In this document: in pieces, positions 1-5,577 of the stretch
Layout: every line of letters starts with the position of its first letter
Numbering within the stretch: position 1 is the first letter of the stretch
Assembly (NCBI GenBank): GCA_003648085.1
Contig: QMOC01000162.1
Coordinates: forward strand, 1-6,377
DNA length: 6,377 nucleotides
Source of the DNA: Chloroflexota bacterium
Lineage (GTDB): Bacteria; Chloroflexota; Anaerolineae; B4-G1
Reading direction: 5' to 3'
Program-made: the position numbers and the translations under genes
Notes under the pieces: model-generated
What the model was told of the DNA's origin: nothing
Database searches by the model: none
Seen by the model: only the letters and a program-made list of their open reading frames with translations

Positions 1-22
1 CATAATTGGTCAAGCCGTTCAT
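1..22 (-). CDS. 5' end of an unidentified leftward gene (partial)
   Basis: Only the first seven codons (MNGLTNY) lie in the window; the gene runs off the left edge, so no function can be given. The case for a real start is the sequence in front of the ATG: on the minus strand AAAGGAG (30-36) sits 7 nt upstream, a textbook Shine-Dalgarno, and a perfect TTGACA lies further upstream. The gene is divergent from the tRNA-Leu. With so few codons, coding statistics cannot support the call. Confidence 0.5.
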
Positions 23-29
23 GGAAAAT

Positions 30-36
30 CTCCTTT
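30..36 (-). promoter_or_regulatory. Ribosome binding site of the partial leftward gene
   Basis: The minus strand reads AAAGGAG followed by 7 nt and then ATG (22-20). This is close to the anti-Shine-Dalgarno complement and is the main evidence that a gene starts here. Confidence 0.5.
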
Positions 37-54
37 CTTGTGATGTGATACTTA

Positions 55-83
55 AGAATTTCCCAGAATGGCCGTTTTGTCAA
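55..83 (-). promoter_or_regulatory. Candidate sigma70-type promoter for the partial leftward gene
   Basis: On the minus strand a perfect -35 box TTGACA (83-78) is followed, after 17 bp, by AATTCT (60-55), which matches only three of six -10 positions. A start about 7 nt further on would give a leader of some 25 nt containing the Shine-Dalgarno. The -35 and spacing are good and the -10 is weak, so this is tentative. Confidence 0.3.
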
Positions 84-137
84 GGTACAGTCAGGTTCGC
101 TAGGCAAACCCATAGATAGAGTAATGTAGTTCGACGT

Positions 138-219
138 GGGGAAGTGTCGGAATGGGCAGACGAGCGTGACTTAGGATCACGTGGGGCAACCCGTGCGGGT
201 TCGAGTCCCGCCTTCCCCA
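138..219 (+). tRNA. tRNA-Leu, anticodon UAG
   Basis: A complete class II cloverleaf can be folded. The acceptor stem is GGGGAAG (138-144) with CTTCCCC (212-218) and discriminator A219. The anticodon stem is CGTGA (165-169) with TCACG (177-181) around a 7-nt loop with anticodon TAG at 172-174, which reads CUA and wobble CUN leucine codons. A long variable arm (182-194) has a GGG/CCC stem, and the T arm is GCGGG-TTCGAGT-CCCGC (195-211). The long variable arm and discriminator A fit leucine. CCA is not fully encoded (the bases after A219 are CCT), so it would be added by CCA-adding enzyme. The gene lies 55 bp before tig in the same direction and may share its transcript. Confidence 0.97.
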
Positions 220-227
220 CCTGGCAG

Positions 228-247
228 GGCAGGCTTTCGCGCCTGCC
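228..247 (+). other. Hairpin between tRNA-Leu and tig
   Basis: GGCAGGC (228-234) pairs perfectly with GCCTGCC (241-247) across a 6-nt loop. No T-run follows, so it is not a clear intrinsic terminator. It could be a processing or attenuation structure that separates the tRNA from the tig message, or chance in GC-rich DNA. Confidence 0.35.
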
Positions 248-274
248 TCAAGATCATGATGGGAGATATACACA

Positions 275-1597
275 TTGAAGATCACGACTGAACCTCTAGG
301 GAATCGCCAACTCCTCCTTACCATCCAGGTGGACGAGGAGCGGACCCAACAGGCTATGCGGCAGGTGGCGCGCCGGATTGCCAAAGAAGTGAGAATCCCA
401 GGCTTCCGCAAGGGGAAGGCTCCTTACGACCGCATCGTACAGCGCTACGGCGAGGATACGCTCCGCAAGGAGGCCGCCGACATGTTGGTCCAGGATGTCT
501 ACCGCGAGGCGTTGGAGGAGGAGGGGATCGAGTCCTACGCTGCGGGCGTATTGGACGAGGTTATACTAAATCCTCTCACCTTCGAGTTTATCGTTCCTCT
601 GCACCCGACGGTTGACCTGGGGGATTATCGTTCCTTCCGCCTGACCTATCCCCGAGTCGAACCACGCCGGGAGGAGATTCGGTTGGCGCTTGAGAGGATG
701 CGGCAGGAGAATGCCGTCCTTGAGCCCGTTGAGCGCCCCGCCGCGCTGCACGATGTAGCGGTGATTGACCTGGTGGGTCGGACGGACAAAGGGGAGGTGT
801 TCTTCAAAGACGACAACGTTCACGTCCTGCTGGATGCCCGCAATAGTTACCTTGCGCCAGGTTTCGCCGAGGCCATTGTGGGGATGGAGGTAGGTGAGGA
901 GCGCACTCTGGTTTTGACGCTGCCGGATGACTTTCCCCGCGAGGACTTGCGCGGCGAGGAGGCGGAGTTCACCGTCACATTGGTAGAACTTTACGAGCGC
1001 ATTCTTCCCGATCTGGACGACGATCTGGCACGCACTGTGGGCAACTTCGATTCCCTCGCAGAGTTGCGGCAACACGTCGAGCAGCAGTTGCGGCAGGCAG
1101 CGCGAGAAAGGGCCGACAGGGAGTACACAGAGCAGGTGCTGGAGGCCATCATCCGGCGAGCCCGGATCGAGTATCCGCCTGTAATGCTGGAACAGGAACT
1201 AGATGAGGTAGTGAAAGAAATCGAACAGGCGGTGAAGCGCGAGGAGCGACTTTCTCTGGACGACTACCTGCGCATTCGGGGCAGAACGATGGAGGAACTG
1301 CGGGAGGAGTTGAAACCTCAAGCCGAAGCCCGTCTCAAGCGTGCTTTGGTGCTAAGCGAGGTCATCAGGCTGGAGGGGCTTGAGGTGAGCGAAGAGGAAA
1401 TCGGCGCCCATATCGAAAAGATCGGCGCCCTATGGAAAGGACAGGCCGATGAGGTCCGCTCGTCCCTCAATTCTGATAAGGGGCGGCAAGCGGTGCGCAG
1501 TCATCTGCTGGCTCAAAAGGCGGTGCAGCGGTTGGTCGCCATTGCCAAGGGGGATATGGAGGAGGCAGGAAGCAGTAAGCAGGAGGCAGAAAAATAA
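275..1597 (+). CDS. tig: Trigger factor, ribosome-associated chaperone and peptidyl-prolyl isomerase
   Basis: Trigger factor binds the ribosome near the polypeptide exit tunnel and helps nascent chains fold; it acts in the cytoplasm. The 440-residue product matches the usual length (about 430). The N-terminal ribosome-binding domain (about 1-120) carries the signature GFRKGKAP at 43-50. The FKBP-type isomerase domain follows (about 155-240; [17 protein letters not shown] near 193-209), then the helical, highly charged chaperone C-domain (about 245-425). The start is TTG at 275, behind GGGAGA (261-266) with 8 nt spacing; nearby ATGs at 256 and 259 are out of frame. The stop TAA overlaps the clpP ATG by one base, so the two are probably translationally coupled. 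The last dozen residues ([10 protein letters not shown] and before) come from a short-word repeat and look like a non-conserved tail. Confidence 0.96.
   Translation: MKITTEPLGNRQLLLTIQVDEERTQQAMRQVARRIAKEVRIPGFRKGKAPYDRIVQRYGEDTLRKEAADMLVQDVYREALEEEGIESYAAGVLDEVILNPLTFEFIVPLHPTVDLGDYRSFRLTYPRVEPRREEIRLALERMRQENAVLEPVERPAALHDVAVIDLVGRTDKGEVFFKDDNVHVLLDARNSYLAPGFAEAIVGMEVGEERTLVLTLPDDFPREDLRGEEAEFTVTLVELYERILPDLDDDLARTVGNFDSLAELRQHVEQQLRQAARERADREYTEQVLEAIIRRARIEYPPVMLEQELDEVVKEIEQAVKREERLSLDDYLRIRGRTMEELREELKPQAEARLKRALVLSEVIRLEGLEVSEEEIGAHIEKIGALWKGQADEVRSSLNSDKGRQAVRSHLLAQKAVQRLVAIAKGDMEEAGSSKQEAEK
1581..1586 (+). promoter_or_regulatory. Ribosome binding site of clpP inside the tig 3' end
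   Basis: AGGAGG lies 10 nt before the ATG at 1597, within the last codons of tig. It favours the upstream clpP start. A weaker GAGG (1617-1620) stands 9 nt before the ATG at 1630, which is an alternative start. Confidence 0.55.
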
Positions 1598-2235
1598 TGA
1601 GTGGGAATGGGATAATGAGGGTTCCACCTATGGCGTTGATTCCGATGGTCATCGAGACGACAGGGCGGGGCGAGCGGGCCTACGACATCTATTCGCTGTT
1701 GCTCAAGGAGCGCATCATCTTTATAGGCCTACCTATCACCGACCAGGTTGCTAACCTGGTGGTGGCCCAATTGTTGTTTCTCGAACGCGAGGACCCAGAT
1801 AAGCCTATATCAATGTACATAAACTGTCCTGGTGGCATTATTTACCACGGACTGGCGATTTACGACACGATGCAGCAGGTGCGGCCGCCCATCGCGACCT
1901 ATGCTGTGGGGGTGACGGCGAGTATGGGCACGGTGCTGCTGGCGGCGGGCACGAAGGGCTATCGCTTCGCACTGCCTCACGCCACCATTCATATGCACCC
2001 GGCCGGCGGCAGCGCGCAGGGGTACGCCCCCGATGTGGAGATCCAGTACAAGGAACTGAAGCGCATCGAGGACCTGCTCCACGAACTGCTGTCATTTCAT
2101 ACCGGCCAGCCGGTGGACCAGATCGCTGCCGACTTCGACCGTGATCGCTTTATGAGTGCTGAGGAAGCGGTCGAATACGGGCTGGTGGATCAGGTGCTCC
2201 AGCCGCCAGAGCAGAAGAGGGAGTCTCAGACGTAA
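1597..2235 (+). CDS. clpP: ATP-dependent Clp protease proteolytic subunit
   Basis: ClpP is the serine peptidase that forms the tetradecameric degradation chamber served by Clp/Hsp100 unfoldases. The 212-residue protein has the family core: [19 protein letters not shown] near 26-44, the nucleophile Ser109 in TASMG, the catalytic His134 in IHMHPAGG, and Asp179 in DFDRDRF, so the triad is intact. [12 protein letters not shown] (187-198) is the usual C-terminal signature. Two local differences are visible: YINCPGG where most ClpPs have NSPGG, and HPAGG where HQP-GG is usual. The start at 1597 overlaps the tig stop and has AGGAGG upstream, but the segment from Met12 (1630; ALIPMVIE) lines up with the normal ClpP N-terminus, so the first 11 residues may be a short propeptide or untranslated. 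No clpX follows; the next gene is convergent. Confidence 0.95.
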   Translation: MSGNGIMRVPPMALIPMVIETTGRGERAYDIYSLLLKERIIFIGLPITDQVANLVVAQLLFLEREDPDKPISMYINCPGGIIYHGLAIYDTMQQVRPPIATYAVGVTASMGTVLLAAGTKGYRFALPHATIHMHPAGGSAQGYAPDVEIQYKELKRIEDLLHELLSFHTGQPVDQIAADFDRDRFMSAEEAVEYGLVDQVLQPPEQKRESQT

Positions 2236-2241
2236 CGTCTG
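2227..2241. repeat. 15-bp palindrome over the clpP stop codon
   Basis: CAGACGT-A-ACGTCTG is a perfect 7-bp inverted repeat; as RNA it could form a 6-bp stem with the stop codon UAA in the loop. It precedes the larger hairpin at 2280-2299. It may contribute to 3' end formation, or it may be a protein-binding site or a dispersed palindrome. Confidence 0.4.
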
Positions 2242-2279
2242 GGCCGAAATCTTGCCCTGGTGGGACCTTGTTCTTTCAG

Positions 2280-2305
2280 CGCGAGGGTTCAGCCTCGCGT
2301 TGTTC
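2280..2305 (+). terminator. Probable intrinsic terminator of the tig-clpP operon
   Basis: CGCGAGG (2280-2286) pairs with CCTCGCG (2293-2299) over a 6-nt loop, and TTGTTC follows on the plus strand. The position, between two convergent genes and just before the stop of the minus-strand hydrolase, fits a terminator. The T tract is interrupted by a G, so termination could be partial. The minus strand has no T-run on its far side, so it is less likely to be bidirectional. Confidence 0.5.
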
Positions 2306-2937
2306 TACTCCGCTTCCAGTATAACCACCTCGCCATCATACAGGCTGCGGAAGCGCTCGGCATCGGCGCGAGTGCCGACGACACCTGCCCCGTAATGCAT
2401 CGGCACCGCTACTTTTGGCCTGATGTCGGCTGCGGCCTGCGCGGCCGCCTCGGCGTCCATCGTGTAGGTCCCTCCAACCGGCAGCAGAGCCACATCGCAG
2501 TGAATGTCGGCCATTTCCGGTATGCGGTCGGTATCGCCGGCGAAGTAGACCCGCTCCCCGCCCACCGTCACGATGAAACCGAGGTGCTCACCCCGCTTGG
2601 GGTGGAAGGGCCTGCCTACATTATAGGCCGGCACAGCCTCGATCTCTACATCCCCCACCGTCGTGCGCTCGCCGGGCCGCAGCACACGCACGTTGCCGCG
2701 CAACTTTTTCGCTGCCTCAGGGTTGGCGACGATAACCGTCTTGGGTCCACTGATCTGCTCCACGTCTTTGGGAGAGCAATGGTCGTAGTGTTCGTGGCTG
2801 ATCAGAATGATGTCGGCCTGGGGCGGTCGGCCCTTCAGATTCCACGGGTCGAAGTAAATCGTCGGCGGTCCATCGAGACGGAAACTGGCGTGGCCCAGCC
2901 AGTGCAAGTGTTCAAGCAATCCTACGGAAGCATTCAT
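2305..2937 (-). CDS. UPF0173/UlaG-like metallo-beta-lactamase-fold hydrolase
   Basis: A cytoplasmic metal-dependent hydrolase of the metallo-beta-lactamase superfamily, in the branch containing UlaG (L-ascorbate-6-phosphate lactonase) and the UPF0173 proteins; the substrate cannot be told from sequence. In 210 residues it shows WLGHASFRL near 13-21, the metal motif SHEHYDH at 47-53 (H48, H50, D52, H53), a further His112, GDTD at 134-137, and PMHYG with His181. No signal peptide is seen. The ATG at 2937 is chosen because AGGAGG (2945-2950) lies 7 nt in front of it and because the family begins this close to the first strand; a start at 2997 would add 20 residues from repeat-like DNA. It lies 99 bp downstream of the cupin gene in the same direction, convergent with clpP. 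Confidence 0.88.
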   Translation of the reverse strand: MNASVGLLEHLHWLGHASFRLDGPPTIYFDPWNLKGRPPQADIILISHEHYDHCSPKDVEQISGPKTVIVANPEAAKKLRGNVRVLRPGERTTVGDVEIEAVPAYNVGRPFHPKRGEHLGFIVTVGGERVYFAGDTDRIPEMADIHCDVALLPVGGTYTMDAEAAAQAAADIRPKVAVPMHYGAGVVGTRADAERFRSLYDGEVVILEAE

Positions 2938-2944
2938 AGTCACT

Positions 2945-2950
2945 CCTCCT
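2945..2950 (-). promoter_or_regulatory. Ribosome binding site deciding the hydrolase start
   Basis: The minus strand reads AGGAGG, 7 nt, ATG (2937). This strong site places the start at 2937 rather than at 2997. Confidence 0.75.
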
Positions 2951-2959
2951 GTTTTCTCA

Positions 2960-2969
2960 TCACCGGTGA
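2960..2969. promoter_or_regulatory. 10-bp palindrome upstream of the hydrolase gene
   Basis: TCACCGGTGA is a perfect palindrome 22 bp upstream of the hydrolase start, between the repeat tract and the ribosome binding site. It could be a small operator, but one 10-bp palindrome can arise by chance. Confidence 0.2.
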
Positions 2970-2970
2970 C

Positions 2971-3068
2971 CACATTTGACGCTTGACATTTTGACATTTC
3001 GCGTTTGACGTTTCGCGTCTTTTCGCGTTCGACGTTTCACATTTGACGCTTCACGCCTTCACGTGTCA
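2971..3068. repeat. Degenerate short-word repeat tract (TTTGACG/TTTCGCG type)
   Basis: This stretch is made of shuffled 6- to 10-bp words: TTTGACG, TTGACATT, TTTCGCG, GTTTCAC, CTTCACG. One 14-bp word, CACATTTGACGCTT, occurs exactly twice (2971-2984 and 3038-3051). The words are not in a fixed period, so this is neither a simple tandem array nor a CRISPR. The tract fills most of the gap between the cupin and hydrolase genes and covers the cupin stop codon and its last several codons. Confidence 0.75.
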
Positions 3069-3714
3069 CCCGCACTAATGCTGTACCTCTGGTGGTACTG
3101 AGTTGATAGACCGCTCCCTGCGGCACAACGGTGAGATCGCCGGGGTGCATGTGCAGCATGCTCTGTGACGTGCGCACGGTTGCCGTGCCATCCAGGACGA
3201 AGAGCAGTAGATCGTGGGGAACCGGTATCTCGATCTGCCAGACCCCCTCTCCCCATGCTGCCTGCACGATGGAATCCTCGACGTGGGCGACGGTCTGGAA
3301 CTGGAACGGCATAGTGAGTGCTTGTACTGCACCGTAGAGGCTGACACGTTTCAACCTGGCCTCGCCGGTAAGAGCGTAGAGGCGGCGGCGGCCATTCTTC
3401 CGCTTGGGTATGAAGCCGCAGCGTAGGAGCAACACACTGGCACGCAGCCCTGAACTGGATCGGTGTAATATCCCCTTCGGCACGACGGCCAATTCCCCTG
3501 GCCGCAACCGTACCTCTCCCCATTCGCTTTCCAGCAGGATAGTCCCCTCGTAGACCCAGAACAGTTCATCGTTGTCCAGGTGCTTGTGCCATTCCAGCAA
3601 CCCCTGGCAAATGTAGATGCTGACGATAATGTCGCCCACGCGGGCGACATTGACCATCGAGAACGGTTGGTCGAGTTGCGCGGCCACCTGAGGGACGCTT
3701 AGTTTCTTGAGCAT
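3037..3714 (-). CDS. Two-domain cupin protein
   Basis: A 225-residue bicupin of unknown substrate. The first cupin (about 20-100) has a complete motif 1, WHKHLDNDELFWVYEG (42-57), and motif 2, GELAVVPKGILHR (73-85), giving metal ligands H43, H45, E50 and H84. The second (about 150-215) keeps the fold pattern (LFVLDGTATV; PGDLTVVPQG) but lacks the His and Glu ligands, so it probably binds no metal and serves structure or ligand sensing. No signal peptide or DNA-binding domain is seen, so it may be an enzyme or a small-molecule binding protein. The ATG at 3714 fits single-cupin relatives that begin shortly before this VNVARVGD-type strand. It has no Shine-Dalgarno but a TATAAT 10 nt away, which suggests a leaderless message. 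The C-terminal residues (about TREGVKRQM) are encoded by the repeat tract. Confidence 0.82.
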   Translation of the reverse strand: MLKKLSVPQVAAQLDQPFSMVNVARVGDIIVSIYICQGLLEWHKHLDNDELFWVYEGTILLESEWGEVRLRPGELAVVPKGILHRSSSGLRASVLLLRCGFIPKRKNGRRRLYALTGEARLKRVSLYGAVQALTMPFQFQTVAHVEDSIVQAAWGEGVWQIEIPVPHDLLLFVLDGTATVRTSQSMLHMHPGDLTVVPQGAVYQLSTTRGTALVRVTREGVKRQM

Positions 3715-3723
3715 AGTGTTATT

Positions 3724-3752
3724 ATTATACCTTGCTGATGATAGGGGCGCAA
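3724..3752 (-). promoter_or_regulatory. Promoter of the cupin gene, nearly leaderless
   Basis: The minus strand has TTGCGC (3752-3747), a 17-bp spacer and a perfect TATAAT (3729-3724). Initiation about 7 nt downstream falls near 3717, within a few bases of the ATG at 3714-3712. This agrees with the absence of a Shine-Dalgarno and predicts a leaderless or almost leaderless mRNA. The -35 box is weak (three of six). Confidence 0.55.
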
Positions 3753-3760
3753 ATTCTCGC

Positions 3761-3789
3761 TTGTCAGTGGCTGCCCTCTCAAGTATAAT
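3761..3789 (+). promoter_or_regulatory. Strong sigma70-type promoter of the nurA operon
   Basis: TTGTCA (3761-3766), exactly 17 bp, then TATAAT (3784-3789): eleven of twelve consensus bases. The predicted start near 3796 leaves a leader of about 13 nt that contains the GGGGAGG ribosome binding site. It also shows that the reading frame upstream of 3809 is not translated. Confidence 0.75.
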
Positions 3790-3796
3790 AATCACC

Positions 3797-3803
3797 GGGG
3801 AGG
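3797..3803 (+). promoter_or_regulatory. Ribosome binding site deciding the nurA start
   Basis: GGGGAGG lies 5 nt before the GTG at 3809. Together with the promoter just upstream it rules out the in-frame ATG at 3707, which lies before the transcription start. Confidence 0.7.
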
Positions 3804-3808
3804 ATCGA

Positions 3809-4975
3809 GTGACACTCGAGTTGAGCAGGTTGACCGGACAAGTGCGGGCGCTGGGTGAGGAACTGGCTGCCCGCGAGCGGCGGTATGCTGACTTGGTGGC
3901 ACTGGCACGCCGGTGGCTGGTTCAGTACGCTGACTGGGGCGAGCGGTTACGCCACCCTGCTCGCGTCATCCGCGCCGCCATCCCAACTGATGAGCCCCTT
4001 AACGCTGTCCATCCCCTGCCCGCTGCCCCGGAGCAGTTCGCCGTCATCGCTGCCGACGGCTCGCAGATTCAGCCCGACCGGCATGGCGCGGCACTCTACT
4101 ACCTCATCAACGTCGGTAGCCTGGTCTACCGGCACGGCACAGGCGTTGCCCCTGAGGCCTACAGTGAACCCACGCTGGGCTACACGGAGGCCGACCTGTA
4201 CGAGAACGGACTGCTCGTAGCCGGCAACCTGCTCGACGTGCGGCGGGACCTGGCCGAAATCACCCGCCTGGCCGACTTGTGCACTGTCGAGCCGCTGAGG
4301 CCCACCGTCGCGCTGGTGGACGGTACCCTCATCCTGTGGGTGCTGGAGGATCTGCCGGCCGAGGGGCGACGTGCGAAGGTGATGGCCTACCTCGATCAAT
4401 TGGCCCGTATCCGTCGCGCCGGTGCAGTCGTGGCCGCTTTCATCAGCCGCCCGCGCCGCGCCGAGGTGACGCGGCTGCTATACCTGGCCAGCCTGGAGGG
4501 AGACGTGAACCGGGCCAGCCAGGAACTGAATCCACTGGAACATCTGCCGGATCGGGCTGTTTTCCGAACCTTGCCTGCCGGTGCCCGTTCAGCCCTCTTC
4601 ATCAGCCCATCGCCCATCAATCACGAATATTACCATCCCGCCGGTCACGCCGTCCACTTCTATTACCTGAACCTGGCTGAGGAGGGGCGCGCCCCGGTCA
4701 TCGCACGGGTGGAGGTGCCGGCCTGGGTGGCTGAAGATCCTGACCGGCTGAAGTTGGTCCACGCCGGCATCGTTGCTCAGGCGCGCATCACCGGCGATTA
4801 TCCTTATGCACTGGCCCGCGCCGATGAACTGGCCTACATCAGCAGCCAGGAGCGAGAAGCCTTTGAGGAGATGGTGACCACGGCACTGTTGCGTACTGGC
4901 GTCAGGACGACACTCTCGCCCAAGGCGTATTACAAGACCCTGACCCGTCGGGGCAGGAGGAGGTATCGCTTATGA
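3809..4975 (+). CDS. nurA: NurA-domain nuclease (DNA end processing)
   Basis: NurA enzymes are Mn-dependent 5'-3' exo/endonucleases that work with the HerA translocase in resecting DNA ends; related pairs occur in bacteria. The 388-residue protein has a helical N-terminus (about 1-50) and then the RNase H-like NurA core: AADGSQI with Asp83, a helix with Glu150 (DLAEITRLADL), VDGTLI with Asp171, VVAAFISRPRR (207-217), FYYLNL followed by RVEVP (284-304), and GDYPYALARADEL with Tyr331. In archaeal NurA a catalytic His stands eight residues after this Tyr; here the position holds Asp339. The very basic tail (TRRGRRRYRL) may touch DNA. The start is GTG. The stop overlaps the next gene by ATGA, so it is coupled to the HAS-barrel protein, as expected for a HerA-type partner. 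Confidence 0.85.
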   Translation: MTLELSRLTGQVRALGEELAARERRYADLVALARRWLVQYADWGERLRHPARVIRAAIPTDEPLNAVHPLPAAPEQFAVIAADGSQIQPDRHGAALYYLINVGSLVYRHGTGVAPEAYSEPTLGYTEADLYENGLLVAGNLLDVRRDLAEITRLADLCTVEPLRPTVALVDGTLILWVLEDLPAEGRRAKVMAYLDQLARIRRAGAVVAAFISRPRRAEVTRLLYLASLEGDVNRASQELNPLEHLPDRAVFRTLPAGARSALFISPSPINHEYYHPAGHAVHFYYLNLAEEGRAPVIARVEVPAWVAEDPDRLKLVHAGIVAQARITGDYPYALARADELAYISSQEREAFEEMVTTALLRTGVRTTLSPKAYYKTLTRRGRRRYRL

Positions 4976-5565
4976 GCAATGGAGGATTGCAGGTCGGGCG
5001 GGTGCTGCGGGCCGGCACGCGCGGTTTCGCCATCGGCTGCGCGGTGATGCAGCCCGACATCCCGGCCTTCGGCTCCTTCGTGCGGGCGGAAGGGCAGGCA
5101 CCGGGAAGCGCCATCTATGGCCTGATCTACGACGTCAGTGTGGAGGATGACCCTTTCGTGCGCCAGTTCATCAGTGCTAACCCACCTGAAGAGGTCGTGC
5201 GCGACCAGCGCGAGAATCGCCAGGTGCCCATCGAGGTCAGCGTTTTGGCGGTGGGTTGTAGTGATGGCGATGTCATCCGTCACCGTTTACCCGCGCAACC
5301 TCCGGTGACGCTCGACTGGCTTTATCAGTGCACTGACGAGGAGGTACGAGCCTTCACGGCCCGCTTCGACTACTTCCGCCTGGTGCTGGAAGCACGCGAG
5401 GTGCCGGCCGATGAACTTCTAGCGGCTAGCCTGCGAGCAGCGGCAGCCGTCCGCCCGGAGAGCGAGCAGGAGACATTTCTGGTCGAGGCGGGACGCGAAC
5501 TGACGCGGCTACTCGCTGCTGATCCGGTGCGGCTGGAGGGGCTGCTGCGACGGCTGCAAGCCTAA
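4972..5565 (+). CDS. HAS-barrel domain protein, probable NurA partner
   Basis: A 197-residue protein whose first 95 or so residues read as a HAS barrel (HerA-ATP synthase barrel): GRVLRAGTRGF (9-19), FGSFVRAE (33-40), IYGLIYDVSVED (48-59), then VPIEVSVLAVG (85-95). The second half has PPVTLDWLYQCTDEEVRAF (110-128) and a helical C-terminus. HAS barrels form the N-terminus of HerA and dock partners such as NurA. No Walker A or B motif is present, so this is not a complete HerA: either a stand-alone docking subunit or a split HerA whose ATPase is elsewhere. The fold call is by eye from the strand pattern. The ATG overlaps the nurA stop (ATGA) and has AGGAGGAGG (4955-4963) 8 nt upstream, which implies stoichiometric expression with NurA. 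Confidence 0.7.
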   Translation: MSNGGLQVGRVLRAGTRGFAIGCAVMQPDIPAFGSFVRAEGQAPGSAIYGLIYDVSVEDDPFVRQFISANPPEEVVRDQRENRQVPIEVSVLAVGCSDGDVIRHRLPAQPPVTLDWLYQCTDEEVRAFTARFDYFRLVLEAREVPADELLAASLRAAAAVRPESEQETFLVEAGRELTRLLAADPVRLEGLLRRLQA

Positions 5566-5577
5566 TGAGGTGGTGAG

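Larger units (their letters stand above)
3721..3792. repeat. 10-bp inverted repeat across the divergent promoters
   Basis: ATTATTATAC (3721-3730) and GTATAATAAT (3783-3792) are perfect reverse complements, 52 bp apart. Each contains the TATAAT of one of the two divergent promoters. The symmetry may only reflect two similar -10 boxes, or it could allow a shared regulator to bind both ends. Confidence 0.6.

Noticed and set aside
77..137. Promoter for tRNA-Leu using TTGTCA at 77-82
   Set aside because: No acceptable -10 box lies 16-18 bp downstream (CTAGGC/TAGGCA), and TAGATA at 113-118 has no partner, so I could not place the promoter.
566..1075. 169-codon minus-strand open frame inside tig
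   Set aside because: It lies fully antisense to the conserved trigger factor domains and has no family features.
2260..2979. 239-codon plus-strand open frame opposite the hydrolase gene
   Set aside because: It is antisense to a gene with clear metal-binding motifs, and its product has no recognisable pattern; GC-rich DNA often leaves such frames.
2305..2997. Longer hydrolase frame starting at 2997
   Set aside because: The extra 20 residues come from the repeat tract, and the ATG at 2937 has AGGAGG at ideal spacing.
2973..3000. Several TTGACA/TTGACG boxes on the plus strand that look like -35 elements
   Set aside because: They are words of the repeat tract, with no -10 box at proper spacing and no plus-strand gene downstream.
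2971..3068. CRISPR array
   Set aside because: Repeat words are too short and irregular, there are no uniform spacers, and no cas genes are nearby.
3037..3795. Longer cupin frame starting at 3795
   Set aside because: It would run through both divergent promoters; the extra N-terminus does not look like a cupin and lies upstream of the predicted transcript start.
3707..3808. Longer nurA frame starting at 3707
   Set aside because: It begins upstream of the TTGTCA/TATAAT promoter; the GTG at 3809 has GGGGAGG directly before it.
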